A DNA stretch of 34,198 bases from Gammaproteobacteria bacterium (GCA_002731775.1 PCCP01000025.1:1-34198); one strand, 5' to 3'; shown: positions 1-8,640, numbered from the stretch's first letter. Translations and numbers: made by a program. Notes: generated from the sequence alone by a model not told the origin.

Positions 1-2
1 AC

Positions 3-1268
3 AAAGATAAATTCATTCAAACGAGGCAAAAGGCCAGCTTGCAGAAACTCATCGGCGCTACCCGGGAAGAGCTGGATAATTCCTGGGTTGCGCTGGAGCA
101 AATACTGGCATCCGAAGACAATATCGACAGATACGAGAATCGGGCCCAGTACGCCTTTACATTAGGGGTAGTCCCGGAAGAAATTCAGAGCCTGGCCTCG
201 AATCTGGCCAAGCACTTCGTTAGCATTGCCAAAGGTTTCCAGCACATCAATGACGATCTGAAACAGCAGATGGAACCGGGTAACGATACCGCCACACGGC
301 AAATGGCTGAGCAGTGGTTTCCTCTAATCGGTAGCCACGCGAATCGAGCTGAATCTAACCAGGAGCTCTGGTCGAGTTTTGCGGCTACAGACCCGCAAGG
401 CAGGGCACCCTGTGCCCGTTGGCTGAGTTTCGACGAGCGTGACAATTTCCGTGAGATCAGTCTGTCCTCCAGTCCGGTGCTGGCGGCAGAAAATCTGCAG
501 CAACGACTGTGGCTGCGGTGTGTCGGCGCAGTGCTTACCTCCGCCACCTTATCGTCCCTGGGTAATTTCGATATGCTGAAGATGCGAGCGGGTCTGCCAG
601 AGCACACACACTATTTGAGTATTCCAAGCCCATTCGATTTCGCGACTGCCGCACGTCTGGTGGTGCCGCGACTGAATTGCGACCCATCGGATGCGCAGCA
701 GCACACGGAAATTATCATCAAGGCGATTCCGCAGATACTCAGCAATAAACCGGCTGCCCTGATGTTATTCTCCAGTCGCCGACAGATGCTAGATGTCATG
801 CAGGGATTACCGAGAGAATGGCTGGATCTGGTGTTATGCCAGGACGACTATCAGAAGTCTCAGTTATTGAAATACCATCGGCAACGCATAGACAAGGGTG
901 AGGGCAGCCTGATATTTGGCCTCTCCAGCTTCGCCGAAGGCGTGGACCTACCGGGTAAATATTGTACTCATGTGTTGATTGCAAAGATTCCCTTCGCGGT
1001 ACCGAACGATCCCATCGAAATGACGCTATCGGAGTGGATCGAGCAACAGGGTATGAACGCATTCATGACTCTGGCGGTTCCAGACGCTGCATTCAGATTG
1101 GTGCAGGCCAGCGGTCGTTTGCTGCGCAGCGAGGAAGACACGGGCCAAATCACACTCTTTGATGAGCGTATCGTCAAGCGGCGATACGGCAAGACTATAC
1201 TCGAGTCCATGCCGCCTTACCGGCGAGAAATATTCCAGCTCGATTTTGCTTCCGGGCCCGTGGACTGA
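3..1268 (+). CDS. dinG: DinG-family ATP-dependent DNA helicase, 3' part (5' end outside window)
   Basis: This is the C-terminal part of a superfamily 2 (XPD/DinG-like) 5'-3' DNA helicase, which in known members unwinds damage-associated DNA and R-loop structures. The frame is open from the left edge of the window with no stop, so the gene starts upstream and the TTG at 39 is not the real start. Visible helicase-core elements include motif III (VLTSATLSSLG), a block like motif IV (ALMLFSSRRQM), GLSSFAEGVDLPG, and motif VI (QASGRLLRSEEDTGQ). The C-terminus (KRRYGKTILESMPPYRR) is typical of DinG. About 420 residues are present, compared with roughly 700 in full-length DinG. The Walker A and Fe-S cysteines should lie upstream of the window and cannot be checked. 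The gene converges on the minus-strand operon that follows. Confidence 0.93.
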   Translation, partial: KDKFIQTRQKASLQKLIGATREELDNSWVALEQILASEDNIDRYENRAQYAFTLGVVPEEIQSLASNLAKHFVSIAKGFQHINDDLKQQMEPGNDTATRQMAEQWFPLIGSHANRAESNQELWSSFAATDPQGRAPCARWLSFDERDNFREISLSSSPVLAAENLQQRLWLRCVGAVLTSATLSSLGNFDMLKMRAGLPEHTHYLSIPSPFDFATAARLVVPRLNCDPSDAQQHTEIIIKAIPQILSNKPAALMLFSSRRQMLDVMQGLPREWLDLVLCQDDYQKSQLLKYHRQRIDKGEGSLIFGLSSFAEGVDLPGKYCTHVLIAKIPFAVPNDPIEMTLSEWIEQQGMNAFMTLAVPDAAFRLVQASGRLLRSEEDTGQITLFDERIVKRRYGKTILESMPPYRREIFQLDFASGPVD

Positions 1269-1306
1269 TTTTCAGGCCAGTGCTGTGACCGCAGCATGCA
1301 ATGGGC

Positions 1307-1498
1307 TCAGTGTCTGTCGGTTCTTTTTTGATGGCTGAAGAAGTAAGCGGTGCCAGCTCCCGCTACAATGCCCAGGATTGTTGTGATTAACAGGCTGTTG
1401 AGAATCGCACCCAGGCCAATGCCAAGAATCAGACCCGCAGTCATGTACAGGGCATAAGTGCCTCGCTCGGCAGCTTTTTTCTTGTCCTTCTTTGACAT
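1307..1498 (-). CDS. Small two-helix membrane protein, function unknown
   Basis: This 63-residue protein has a lysine-rich N-terminus (SKKDKKKAAERG) and two glycine-rich hydrophobic segments, at roughly residues 14-34 and 36-54. They are separated by a short turn and followed by a basic tail. The glycine spacing resembles helix-packing (glycine-zipper type) hairpins, so it is probably an inner-membrane protein with both ends in the cytoplasm. A GGGAG ribosome-binding site lies 8 nt before the ATG. It starts 30 nt after the stop of the cyclophilin gene on the same strand, so it is probably the last gene of that operon. I do not recognise the family. It resembles small AtpZ/AtpI-like membrane proteins only in general layout. 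Confidence 0.7.
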   Translation of the reverse strand: MSKKDKKKAAERGTYALYMTAGLILGIGLGAILNSLLITTILGIVAGAGTAYFFSHQKRTDRH

Positions 1499-1528
1499 TA
1501 GCGTTCTCCCGTATTTAAATCCTCACCA

Positions 1529-2410
1529 TCAGTGAATCCTCCTGACAGAGTATAGCAGTGTACTCAGGCGAGAAAATTGCAAGGGGTCGATGGGGACCGC
1601 GCCGATCGTGTCGGCTACTTCCATTCCTTCGACTACTTTCCCTATCACTGTGTGTTTGCCGGTAAGCCAGTCTGCATCGGCCAGACTGATAAAAAACTCA
1701 GCTGCATTCGTGTCCGGACCTGTATTGGCCAATGCTACAACACCCCTGGTGACGCCGCGACCCGGGTTGCTGTTGCTATAACTATAGCCCTGATTTTCGT
1801 AAGCACGCTTCACGGTCATCTCTTGCAATTGCTTTAACACCGCCTCTTGCCTGGCTAGCAGTTCGGCCTTGCCGTCGATGTTCATACGCCGGTACAGGGG
1901 TTTCAAAATTACCTCATCGAACTTGGACTTGCTGCTTATATTCAGCATGCGATTAAATGTTCCGTCTGGATTCAGCACTGGTAATCGATCCAGACCAAGA
2001 TAGTCAGCATTGATTTCATCCGGTAACTCGTCTGCGTGGGCGCCCCGGGGGTGATAGGCCCCGCTGCCGGTCTGAATAATAAAATCGGTAATAACGCGAT
2101 GAAACCTCATGCCATTGAAGTAAAGAGGCTTGAATTCGGCACCGGTGTCAGCATCGATAAATTCCACTTCTCCCTCGGCCAGCGCCATGAAGTTGGCGAC
2201 ATTGCGAGGCGCCTCATTGGGAAATAATTCGATATATATGTTTCCCTGGGAGGTGCTGATTAACAGCAGTGGATTGAGTCGGTCTTCCATAGCCAGTTCG
2301 GCACTGGCGGTATCGGCGTGGGCAGGGTTCTGCCCAAGTACCAATAATATGGTGAGCAGCAGCTGATATATAAACTGGCGCGAACGGGAATAAATTCTGA
2401 CGAAGATCAT
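1529..2410 (-). CDS. Secreted cyclophilin-type peptidyl-prolyl cis-trans isomerase with internal insertion
   Basis: This 293-residue protein has an N-terminal hydrophobic segment (about residues 13-29) ending in NPAHADTA, consistent with a Sec signal peptide and periplasmic location. The cyclophilin domain starts around residue 48 (LLLISTSQGNIYIELFPNEAPRN read in pieces) and keeps the catalytic-type FHRV segment (MRFHRVITDFIIQTG). It resumes with RGVVALANTGPDTNAAEFFIS and ends with GKVVEGMEVADTIG. Ordinary bacterial cyclophilins pass from the first block to the second in about 25 residues. Here about 100 residues intervene, including a charged, probably helical stretch (about 155-195). It should assist folding of periplasmic proteins at prolines. 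Its start overlaps the stop of the preceding small gene by 4 bp. Confidence 0.88.
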   Translation of the reverse strand: MIFVRIYSRSRQFIYQLLLTILLVLGQNPAHADTASAELAMEDRLNPLLLISTSQGNIYIELFPNEAPRNVANFMALAEGEVEFIDADTGAEFKPLYFNGMRFHRVITDFIIQTGSGAYHPRGAHADELPDEINADYLGLDRLPVLNPDGTFNRMLNISSKSKFDEVILKPLYRRMNIDGKAELLARQEAVLKQLQEMTVKRAYENQGYSYSNSNPGRGVTRGVVALANTGPDTNAAEFFISLADADWLTGKHTVIGKVVEGMEVADTIGAVPIDPLQFSRLSTLLYSVRRIH

Positions 2411-2676
2411 GATGGGCTACGTAACAGTTGATGATCCGGGGGCAAGGTCTTGGAAATCCAGATTGCCAGCTTGTGTCGCATGTTCTGAACACTTTCGTCA
2501 ACACTGGCTAGTGGTTGTATCACTTTATCCTTAACCAGTAACAGATAGATCGCACGAACCCTGATATCGGCATGGTCGGTGGCTTCAAACTTACCGGCAC
2601 CGCGGGCCTCGAAATAACGCGAACCGACTCTCAGGGCTTCCTTCAGGAGTCCAGTCTCATTTCTGATCTTTTTCAT
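2407..2676 (-). CDS. Small DUF5062-like protein
   Basis: This 89-residue soluble, mostly helical protein begins MKKIRNETGLLKEALRVG and ends with a KLAIWISKTLPPDHQLL segment. From memory the pattern fits the small gammaproteobacterial DUF5062 family (N-terminal KNE.LLKEALR, C-terminal MRHKLAIWI...LP.DHPLL), which has no known function. I could not verify this by search. It is the first gene of a three-gene minus-strand operon, overlapping the cyclophilin gene by 4 bp. A good sigma-70 promoter lies about 50 nt upstream. No cysteine motif, signal peptide or membrane segment is present, so it is probably cytoplasmic. Confidence 0.72.
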   Translation of the reverse strand: MKKIRNETGLLKEALRVGSRYFEARGAGKFEATDHADIRVRAIYLLLVKDKVIQPLASVDESVQNMRHKLAIWISKTLPPDHQLLRSPS

Positions 2677-2724
2677 GGGATCTTCTGTTTCGTCACGGCA
2701 ATAAGAAGGAACCGGGGTGTGAAG

Positions 2725-2754
2725 ATTGTATGGCTAAAGTCATCGATCTTGCAA
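2725..2754 (-). promoter_or_regulatory. Sigma-70-type promoter for the DUF5062-like/cyclophilin operon
   Basis: Read on the minus strand, TTGCAA (2749-2754) is followed after 18 bp by TACAAT (2725-2730). The -35 matches 4/6 and the -10 matches 5/6 of consensus. The predicted transcript start near 2718 gives a leader of about 40 nt before the ATG at 2676. It is well placed for the three-gene operon. Confidence 0.55.
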
Positions 2755-2789
2755 TAAGGGCATTGTGATCGAAACAGACTGATGCCCAC

Positions 2790-3365
2790 CTAGGCAGGGG
2801 ATTGAAATCGGTCTAAATCCTCGGCTGTGTCGATATCGTTGAGAACTGCCTGATCATCGACCGGGAAATAGATTACGGATTGCGGGTTGGCCTTGACCAG
2901 GCTGCGTCCGCCAGAGTCACCGTCTAGTTCTGCCAGTTGTGGAAACCAGTGCCTGCCGAAGCCCACCGGATTGCCCTGATGGGACTGGAAACTGGGAATG
3001 ACGATGCTGTCATCCGCGATCTGTGCAGCCAGCACCTGATAGGTGCTGGCTGTTATGAAGGGCATGTCTGCGAGGCAGACCAGGCAGCCTGACCAGGTCT
3101 GGGCAAAATCTATGGCGTAGGCCAGGGTTGCACCCATACCCCGTTCGGCGTGATCGAATACACGTAATTCGATATCGTAAGCAGACAACATCGGCGCCAG
3201 CTCCGGTCGCGTAACAACCACCGAGTTTGCCAGTGCAGCGTTAATTCTTAGCGTGGTTTGCGCAATGACAGTATTGCCATTGGCCAGCTTCGCGAGTAGT
3301 TTGTTGTTGCCGAAGCGTTTGCTGAATCCTGCTGCAAGCACAATGGCACCGACGGCGTCATTCAT
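2790..3365 (-). CDS. MocA/MobA-like nucleotidyltransferase
   Basis: This 191-residue protein belongs to the MobA-like NTP transferase family. The N-terminal nucleotide-binding loop is IVLAAGFSKRFGNNKLL, the metal-binding-type motif is CLADMPFI around residue 92, and a GNPVGFG / ELDGDSGGRSLV block follows, as in enzymes that cytidylylate molybdopterin. The LAAG rather than LAGG loop is closer to CTP-using MocA than to GTP-using MobA, so the likely reaction is formation of molybdopterin cytosine dinucleotide. No molybdoenzyme is nearby, so the substrate is inferred. I chose the ATG at 3365. An in-frame TTG lies two codons upstream, directly in the U-tract of a terminator. There is no clear ribosome-binding site. 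Confidence 0.8.
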   Translation of the reverse strand: MNDAVGAIVLAAGFSKRFGNNKLLAKLANGNTVIAQTTLRINAALANSVVVTRPELAPMLSAYDIELRVFDHAERGMGATLAYAIDFAQTWSGCLVCLADMPFITASTYQVLAAQIADDSIVIPSFQSHQGNPVGFGRHWFPQLAELDGDSGGRSLVKANPQSVIYFPVDDQAVLNDIDTAEDLDRFQSPA

Positions 3366-3369
3366 CAGC

Positions 3370-3400
3370 AAAAAAAAGCTGCCGCAGGCTGCGACAGCTT
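3370..3400 (-). terminator. Rho-independent terminator after the small unknown gene
   Basis: On the minus strand an inverted repeat (AAGCTG-T-CGCA, 3-nt loop, TGCG-G-CAGCTT pairing with one internal mismatch) is followed at once by eight T residues (3370-3377). It lies 35 nt after the stop of the gene at 3435-3746. The T-run ends only 4 nt before the ATG of the MocA-like gene, so it separates the two transcripts. Confidence 0.75.
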
Positions 3401-3434
3401 GTCAACAATAGTTAACAACAAGGTATTGGGACCT

Positions 3435-3746
3435 CTAGTGGAGCGTTTTCGTGCTCTTGCGATCCGGAGCATTCTGTGGCTGCCTGAGTTCAACAATAAA
3501 GCTCTGCCGCTGTTGTGCCGCGCTCTGGGAATTGGCGTTACCCACGGCGCAAACGGTACCCGTTTCTGCAACCACTGCAGGCGGTTCAGCCGCTTGCTGA
3601 GTTTTTATTTGCGCCTTAATCTGTTCCCCTAAATGCAGGCGCAGACGATTGACCACGCTGGTCATGACTTCGATGGTCTGGCTTAGTTGGTCGAGCGTAA
3701 GTAAGGTGCGTTCCGGGTCGTTTTCAGCTTGCTTGTCATCACTCAT
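3435..3746 (-). CDS. Small protein of unknown function downstream of nrdB
   Basis: This 103-residue protein has an acidic N-terminus (SDDKQAENDPERT). A helical, possibly coiled segment follows (TLDQLSQTIEVMTSVVNRLRLHL, about residues 17-40), then an alanine/glutamine-rich low-complexity middle and a basic tail. A strong GAGGAG ribosome-binding site lies 7 nt before the ATG, which favours a real gene. It is 87 bp after nrdB on the same strand with no terminator visible between them, so it may be co-transcribed with nrdAB. An intrinsic terminator follows it. I do not recognise the family and see no membrane segment or signal peptide. Confidence 0.6.
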   Translation of the reverse strand: MSDDKQAENDPERTLLTLDQLSQTIEVMTSVVNRLRLHLGEQIKAQIKTQQAAEPPAVVAETGTVCAVGNANSQSAAQQRQSFIVELRQPQNAPDRKSTKTLH

Positions 3747-3833
3747 CAGCAGACTCCTCGGTTGCCATCATTCGACGTTTTCTGATCTCGTTCATGGTCT
3801 TGGATTAATCCCACCAAACTAACCCCAGGACAC

Positions 3834-5090
3834 TTAATCCCAGGACAATGCTCCGCCAGTCTGATATTCGATAACCCGGGTCTCAAAAAAGTTTTTCTCC
3901 TTGCGCAGATCCATGATCTCGGACATCCAGGGGAACGGATTCTTGGCGTCGCTGAACTGTTCCGGCAGTCCAATCTGAACCAGGCGACGGTTGGCGATGA
4001 ATTGCAGATACTCTTCCATCATCACCGCGTTCATACCGAGCACGCCCCTGGGCATGGTGTCCCGGGCATATTCGATTTCAAGTTGAGTGGCTTGCAGAAT
4101 CATCTGGGTCGCCTGCTCCTTCATGGTGTCGTTCCAGAGCTTTGGATTTTCGAGTTTGATCTGGTTGATCATATCGATACCAAAATTCAGATGCATGGAT
4201 TCATCCCGCAAGATGTACTGGAATTGTTCCGATGTGCCAGTCATCTTGTTACGGCGACCCATCGATAATATTTGGGTGAAACCGCAGTAGAAAAAGATGC
4301 CTTCGAGGCAGCAGTAGAAGGCAATCAAATTCTTTAGTAAATCCCGATCGGTTTCCATGGTGCCGGTAGTGAAGTTAGGATCGCTTAGCTCCTGTGTATA
4401 CCGGAGTCCCCAGGATGCTTTCTTCGCGACTGACGGCACCTCGTGGTACATATTGAAAATTTCGCCCTCGTCCATGGCCAGTGACTCGATACAGTATTGG
4501 TAGGCATGGGTGTGGATCGCTTCCTCAAAAGCTTGGCGCAGGATGTACTGTCGACATTCCGGGTTGGTGATCAGGCGGTAGACTGCCATCACCAGGTTAT
4601 TGGCTACCAGGGAATCTGCAGTAGAGAAAAACCCTAGATTACGTTTAACGATGAGTCGTTCATCGTCTGTGAGTCCTTTCGGATTTTTCCACAAGGCAAT
4701 ATCCGCATTCATGTTAATTTCTTGCGGCATCCAGTGATTGGCACAACCATCCAGATATTTTTGCCAAGCCCAGTCATATTTGAACGGCACCAACTGGTTT
4801 AGATCGGCGCGACAATTGATCATACGCTTCTCATCCACCGTCACCCGCATTGCCGCACCTTCCAGTTCTCCGAGGCCGGATTCGACATTCAGTGTCGCCA
4901 GATCACTAATCGCTTGTTGCATCGCGGCGGGTTTTTCCCCACTCGGCGCAGCTTTCACCGAAATGGGCGGTGTCGTCACCGGATCAGGCTGAGTTACCGC
5001 CGTAATCTCGGACAGGGCTTCCTGCGTCGGAGCCTGCGAGTTAACGGCTGCAGTTATTTCTTCCTCGTCAAATTCATCCCATGACAACAT
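3834..5090 (-). CDS. nrdB: Ribonucleoside-diphosphate reductase class Ia, beta subunit
   Basis: NrdB carries the diiron-tyrosyl radical cofactor that starts ribonucleotide reduction in NrdA. In this 418-residue version the ligand pattern is clear: Asp159 (STADS), Glu190 and His193 (FEEAIHTH), and the radical Tyr197 (HTHAYQY), equivalent to E. coli D84, E115, H118 and Y122. The second Glu/His set lies further on ([10 protein letters not shown]). The C-terminal tail [10 protein letters not shown] is the NrdA-docking peptide. The N-terminal ~85 residues are a variable extension, as in Pseudomonas NrdB. I start at the ATG at 5090 (MLSWDEFD). It has GAGG at a good distance, whereas the ATG two codons earlier sits directly on the Shine-Dalgarno. 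nrdA is 90 bp upstream on the same strand. Confidence 0.97.
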   Translation of the reverse strand: MLSWDEFDEEEITAAVNSQAPTQEALSEITAVTQPDPVTTPPISVKAAPSGEKPAAMQQAISDLATLNVESGLGELEGAAMRVTVDEKRMINCRADLNQLVPFKYDWAWQKYLDGCANHWMPQEINMNADIALWKNPKGLTDDERLIVKRNLGFFSTADSLVANNLVMAVYRLITNPECRQYILRQAFEEAIHTHAYQYCIESLAMDEGEIFNMYHEVPSVAKKASWGLRYTQELSDPNFTTGTMETDRDLLKNLIAFYCCLEGIFFYCGFTQILSMGRRNKMTGTSEQFQYILRDESMHLNFGIDMINQIKLENPKLWNDTMKEQATQMILQATQLEIEYARDTMPRGVLGMNAVMMEEYLQFIANRRLVQIGLPEQFSDAKNPFPWMSEIMDLRKEKNFFETRVIEYQTGGALSWD

Positions 5091-5180
5091 GTTCATACCT
5101 CAATTTCCTAAAATCCTACCGTTACTCTTGTTTTTCTTTCTGTTTCATTGCCTGCTGCTCCGCTCAATCACTACCCATCT

Positions 5181-8030
5181 TTACTGGCAAGCTTCACAAT
5201 CCGAATTATCGATCGAACAAGCCGCAGGGACCTCTGCCGGTCCATTTGCAACCTTGTTTAGACTGGTATCGGTAATGGTCGATTTTTCGGTTGTAGTAGC
5301 GGCCAGTGCCCGCAAGTAATAGGTCGTCTTCAACCCGCGTATCCAGGCCATTCGATAAGTCACATCCAGCTTCTTGCCGCATGCTCCCGCCACGTACAGA
5401 TTCAGGGATTGAGCCTGATCGATCCATTTCTGGCGTCGACTGGCGGCATCGACGAGCCAGCGTGGCTCCACTTCGAAGGCGGTTGCATAGATCTGCTTGA
5501 TTTCTTGCGGAATCCGGTCGATTTTTTGCACACTGCCTTCGTAGTATTTGAGGTCATTGGCCATCACGCTATCCCATAAATCCAGTTTCTTCAGATCCTT
5601 GATGAGATAAGGATTCACCACCGTGAATTCTCCGGACAGGTTGGATTTAACAAACAGGTTCTGGTAAGTGGGCTCGATGGACTGGGATACTCCGGTGATG
5701 TTGGCGATAGTCGCAGTCGGTGCAATCGCCAGCACGTTAGAATTTCGCATGCCGGATTGCTTGATACGGGCGCGCAGGCCATCCCAATCCAGACGCTGGT
5801 CCGTATTGACGTCGAGATAATCGGCGCCACGTTCCTGCAGCAACAATTGCAGTGAGTCGATCGGCAGTATGCCGCGATCCCACAGGGAGCCGTCATAGGA
5901 ATCATAACGACCGCGTTCGTCAGCCAGTTCGACAGAGGCGCCGATGGCGTAATAGCTGATCATTTCCATGGACAGATCGGCGAACTCAACGGCCGCATCG
6001 GAGCCGTAAGGGATGCGTTGTGTATACAGACTATCCTGAAAACCCATGATACCCATGCCAATTGGTCGGTGTTGTAGATTGGATTTTTTGGCCTGGGGCA
6101 CGGAGTAATAATTGATGTCGATTACGTTATCCAGCATGCGTACGGCAGTGGTGATGGTTCTCTTCAATTTTTCCTGATCGAGGCCATCGACAGTAATGTG
6201 GTTAAGCATATTTACGGAGCCGAGGTTACAGACTGCGATCTCATCCTGGCTCGTGTTCAGGGTTATCTCCGTACACAGGTTGGAAGAGTGGATGGTGCCC
6301 ACGTGTTGCTGGGGAGAACGCACATTGCAGCTGTCTTTAAAAGTAATCCAGGGGTGCCCGGTTTCGAACAGCATGGAGATCATCTTGCGCCACAGGTCGC
6401 CGGCCTTGACGGTCTTGTATACTTCAATTTCTCCTGCCATGGCCTTGCGTTCGTACTCCAGGTAGGCGACTTCAAATTCCTTGCCGTAGATTTCATGCAG
6501 GTCAGGAGTGTTGTTAGGTGAAAACAGAGTCCAGTCCTGGTCGTTGAAGACGCGCTTCATGAACAGGTCGGGAATCCAGTTTGCGGTATTCATATCGTGG
6601 GCGCGACGGCGTTCGTCGCCAGTGTTCTTGCGCAGCTCCAGAAACTCTTCTATATCCAGGTGCCAGGTTTCCAGATAAGAACACACGGCACCCTTACGCT
6701 TGCCCCCTTGATTCACGGCGACAGCAGTGTCGTTAACTACCTTAAGGAAAGGCACGATACCCTGAGATTTACCATTGGTACCTTTGATATGAGCGCCGAG
6801 TGCGCGCACCGGCGTCCAGTCATTGCCAAGACCGCCTGCCCATTTTGACAGCATCGCATTGTCTCGAATCGCCGAGTAGATGCCGTGCAAGTCGTCCGGG
6901 ACTGTGGTGAGGAAACAAGATGACAGTTGTGGCCGCAGCGTGCCCGAGTTGAACAGCTGGGGTGTCGATACCATGTAATCGAAACTGGATATCAGGTTAT
7001 AGAATTCGATGGCTCGCTGTTCCCGGTTCTCCTCATTCGATGCCAAGCCCATGGCCACGCGCATGTAAAACACCTGCGGCAGCTCGAAGCGAATGCCCTC
7101 ACTGTGAATGAAGTAGCGGTCATATAGCGTCTGCAGTCCAAGATAAGTGAACTGCTGATCGCGGTCCGCTTTCAGCGCTTCGCCCAACACGCCGAGATCA
7201 AAGTCAAGCAGATGGGGGGACAGCAGTTCCAGTTCGACGCCCTTTTTTATATAAGATTTCAGGGTTGCCGCATAACGGTAATGCATCTCGGTTTGCGTTG
7301 CTGCATTGGTAATGCCAAGAAACCCCAGTGCTTCTGAACGCAGGGTATCCATCAATAAGCGGGCGGTGACGAAGGAATAATTGGGATCCTTTTCCACCAT
7401 GGTGCGCGCGGTCATCACCAGGGATGTGCGCACGTCCTCCATCTTGACGCCGGTGTACAGGTTCTTCAGGGTTTCCTTGTATATCGTTTCGGCGGACACG
7501 TCTTCGAGGCCTTCACAGGCTTCCTTGATGATGGTCTGCAGGCGCGCCGTGTCCAGTGGGCCCTGGCTACCATCTTCGAAGGTAACGGTAATCTCTGTTT
7601 GCGTGGCCTGCTGCTTTTCCTGCTTCTGCTCTCGAATGCGGTTGTGTTCCGCGCGGTAGATAACATAACTTCTGGCGATTTTATGCTCACCGGTTCGCAT
7701 CAGCGCCAGCTCTACCTGGTCCTGAATGTCTTCGATATGAATAGTGCCGCCAGAAGGCATGCGGCGACGGAATATGTCTGTTATTTGCCGGCCTAATTGT
7801 GCCACAGATTCGTGAATACGAGAGGATGCGGCGGCGTTGCCTCCTTCTACAGCCAGGTAGGCTTTGGTAATAGCGACGGAAATCTTTGACTCATCATAGG
7901 CGACGACCGCGCCATTGCGTTTGATCACCCGTAACTGTCCGGGCGCAGTAGAGACGACAGAAACGTCGTTGTCGTTACCGGTTTTGACTGCCATGAGAGA
8001 GTCTTCCGTGGTTTGTACATCAGTCTGCAT
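5181..8030 (-). CDS. nrdA: Ribonucleoside-diphosphate reductase class Ia, alpha subunit, with tandem ATP-cones
   Basis: This 949-residue catalytic subunit makes dNDPs from NDPs. A first ATP-cone begins LRVIKRNGAVVAYDESK, and a second, more degenerate one follows (EITVTFEDGSQG to TARLLMDTLR). This is the tandem arrangement known from Pseudomonas NrdA, where the first cone gives dATP inhibition. The catalytic core shows the active-site Cys in QLSSCFLTTVP, the N-x-C-x-E motif (SSNLCTEITLN) and the partner Cys in AVCNLGSVNM. The C-terminal thiol tail ends DCEACQ. The ATG at 8030 has GGAG 7 nt upstream. The frame stays open for 61 more codons upstream, but these lack family similarity. A NrdR box lies about 280 bp upstream. 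Confidence 0.97.
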   Translation of the reverse strand: MQTDVQTTEDSLMAVKTGNDNDVSVVSTAPGQLRVIKRNGAVVAYDESKISVAITKAYLAVEGGNAAASSRIHESVAQLGRQITDIFRRRMPSGGTIHIEDIQDQVELALMRTGEHKIARSYVIYRAEHNRIREQKQEKQQATQTEITVTFEDGSQGPLDTARLQTIIKEACEGLEDVSAETIYKETLKNLYTGVKMEDVRTSLVMTARTMVEKDPNYSFVTARLLMDTLRSEALGFLGITNAATQTEMHYRYAATLKSYIKKGVELELLSPHLLDFDLGVLGEALKADRDQQFTYLGLQTLYDRYFIHSEGIRFELPQVFYMRVAMGLASNEENREQRAIEFYNLISSFDYMVSTPQLFNSGTLRPQLSSCFLTTVPDDLHGIYSAIRDNAMLSKWAGGLGNDWTPVRALGAHIKGTNGKSQGIVPFLKVVNDTAVAVNQGGKRKGAVCSYLETWHLDIEEFLELRKNTGDERRRAHDMNTANWIPDLFMKRVFNDQDWTLFSPNNTPDLHEIYGKEFEVAYLEYERKAMAGEIEVYKTVKAGDLWRKMISMLFETGHPWITFKDSCNVRSPQQHVGTIHSSNLCTEITLNTSQDEIAVCNLGSVNMLNHITVDGLDQEKLKRTITTAVRMLDNVIDINYYSVPQAKKSNLQHRPIGMGIMGFQDSLYTQRIPYGSDAAVEFADLSMEMISYYAIGASVELADERGRYDSYDGSLWDRGILPIDSLQLLLQERGADYLDVNTDQRLDWDGLRARIKQSGMRNSNVLAIAPTATIANITGVSQSIEPTYQNLFVKSNLSGEFTVVNPYLIKDLKKLDLWDSVMANDLKYYEGSVQKIDRIPQEIKQIYATAFEVEPRWLVDAASRRQKWIDQAQSLNLYVAGACGKKLDVTYRMAWIRGLKTTYYLRALAATTTEKSTITDTSLNKVANGPAEVPAACSIDNSDCEACQ

Positions 8031-8308
8031 TTTGTGCTCCGAATTATTGATTACTGCATTCGTGTTCTTGTTTTGGCCTTTTTTGGCTGCGGTACCGAAT
8101 AATCTGTCAAAACGACGAGCCGGCTCTGGGGCTGATTCTACTGACCCGAGACCATATCGGCCCGGGGTCCTGAAAAGTCTCTGACGCATAGCTGCGCATG
8201 CAGAAAGAGGCAATTTTTACAGTGATGTAGTCAGGTCTGGCCAGGTCCGTTGGTGTGTTCTGTACCGCTCAGAGTTTGCACCAGGCATCCAGGCAGCGTA
8301 AAAGCCCT

Positions 8309-8324
8309 ATACTATATATTGTGT
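8309..8324 (-). promoter_or_regulatory. NrdR box upstream of nrdA
   Basis: The 16-mer ATACTATATATTGTGT matches the published NrdR consensus ACACWATATATWGTGT at 15 of 16 positions; only position 2 differs. NrdR is the ATP/dATP-sensing repressor of bacterial ribonucleotide reductase genes. A possible minus-strand -10 (TATAGT, 8311-8316) lies inside the box, as expected for repression by promoter occlusion. NrdR sites usually occur in pairs about three helical turns apart. I see no convincing second copy. Confidence 0.8.
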
Positions 8325-8609
8325 TTTTGCGGCTGGACTTTAATTGTTTTTTTCGTGGCACCGAGAACACGCGGAGTCTGTAAAAGCAATCTCTAGAATT
8401 GAGCTTAAAAAACCCTATTCTTATCAAGCACTTTTCTTATTATCGGGCCACAATAGCCCCCCTGGTTACTGCAATAATTAATTGTGCCAAAGCGGGTGGC
8501 TGGTAGTAAAGAAGCCCAGAAATTACACCCGACTACTACAACATATAGACAAGCAATAAACTAATAGCACAACATAATGCGCTCATGAGTCAAATGCAAG
8601 TGATTTCGC

Positions 8610-8640
8610 TGTGAGTATTTTGTGGGTAAATTGTGTATAG
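8610..8640 (-). promoter_or_regulatory. Three phased DnaA-box-like 9-mers
   Basis: TGTGAGTAT (8610), TGTGGGTAA (8621) and TGTGTATAG (8632) each resemble the complement of the DnaA box TTWTNCACA (7/9, 8/9 and 8/9). Their starts are exactly 11 bp apart, so they lie on one face of the helix. E. coli nrdAB is known to be controlled by DnaA boxes upstream of its promoter, which makes a regulatory role plausible. Here they sit about 290 bp upstream of the NrdR box. Confidence 0.4.

Noticed and set aside
1502..1528. Tiny MVRI-type frame after AGGAGG between the cyclophilin and small membrane protein genes
   Set aside because: Only four codons; more likely an incidental Shine-Dalgarno near the real one.
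5122..5148. 8-codon frame (MKQKEKQE) between nrdA and nrdB
   Set aside because: Very short with a poor ribosome-binding site; probably spacer sequence.
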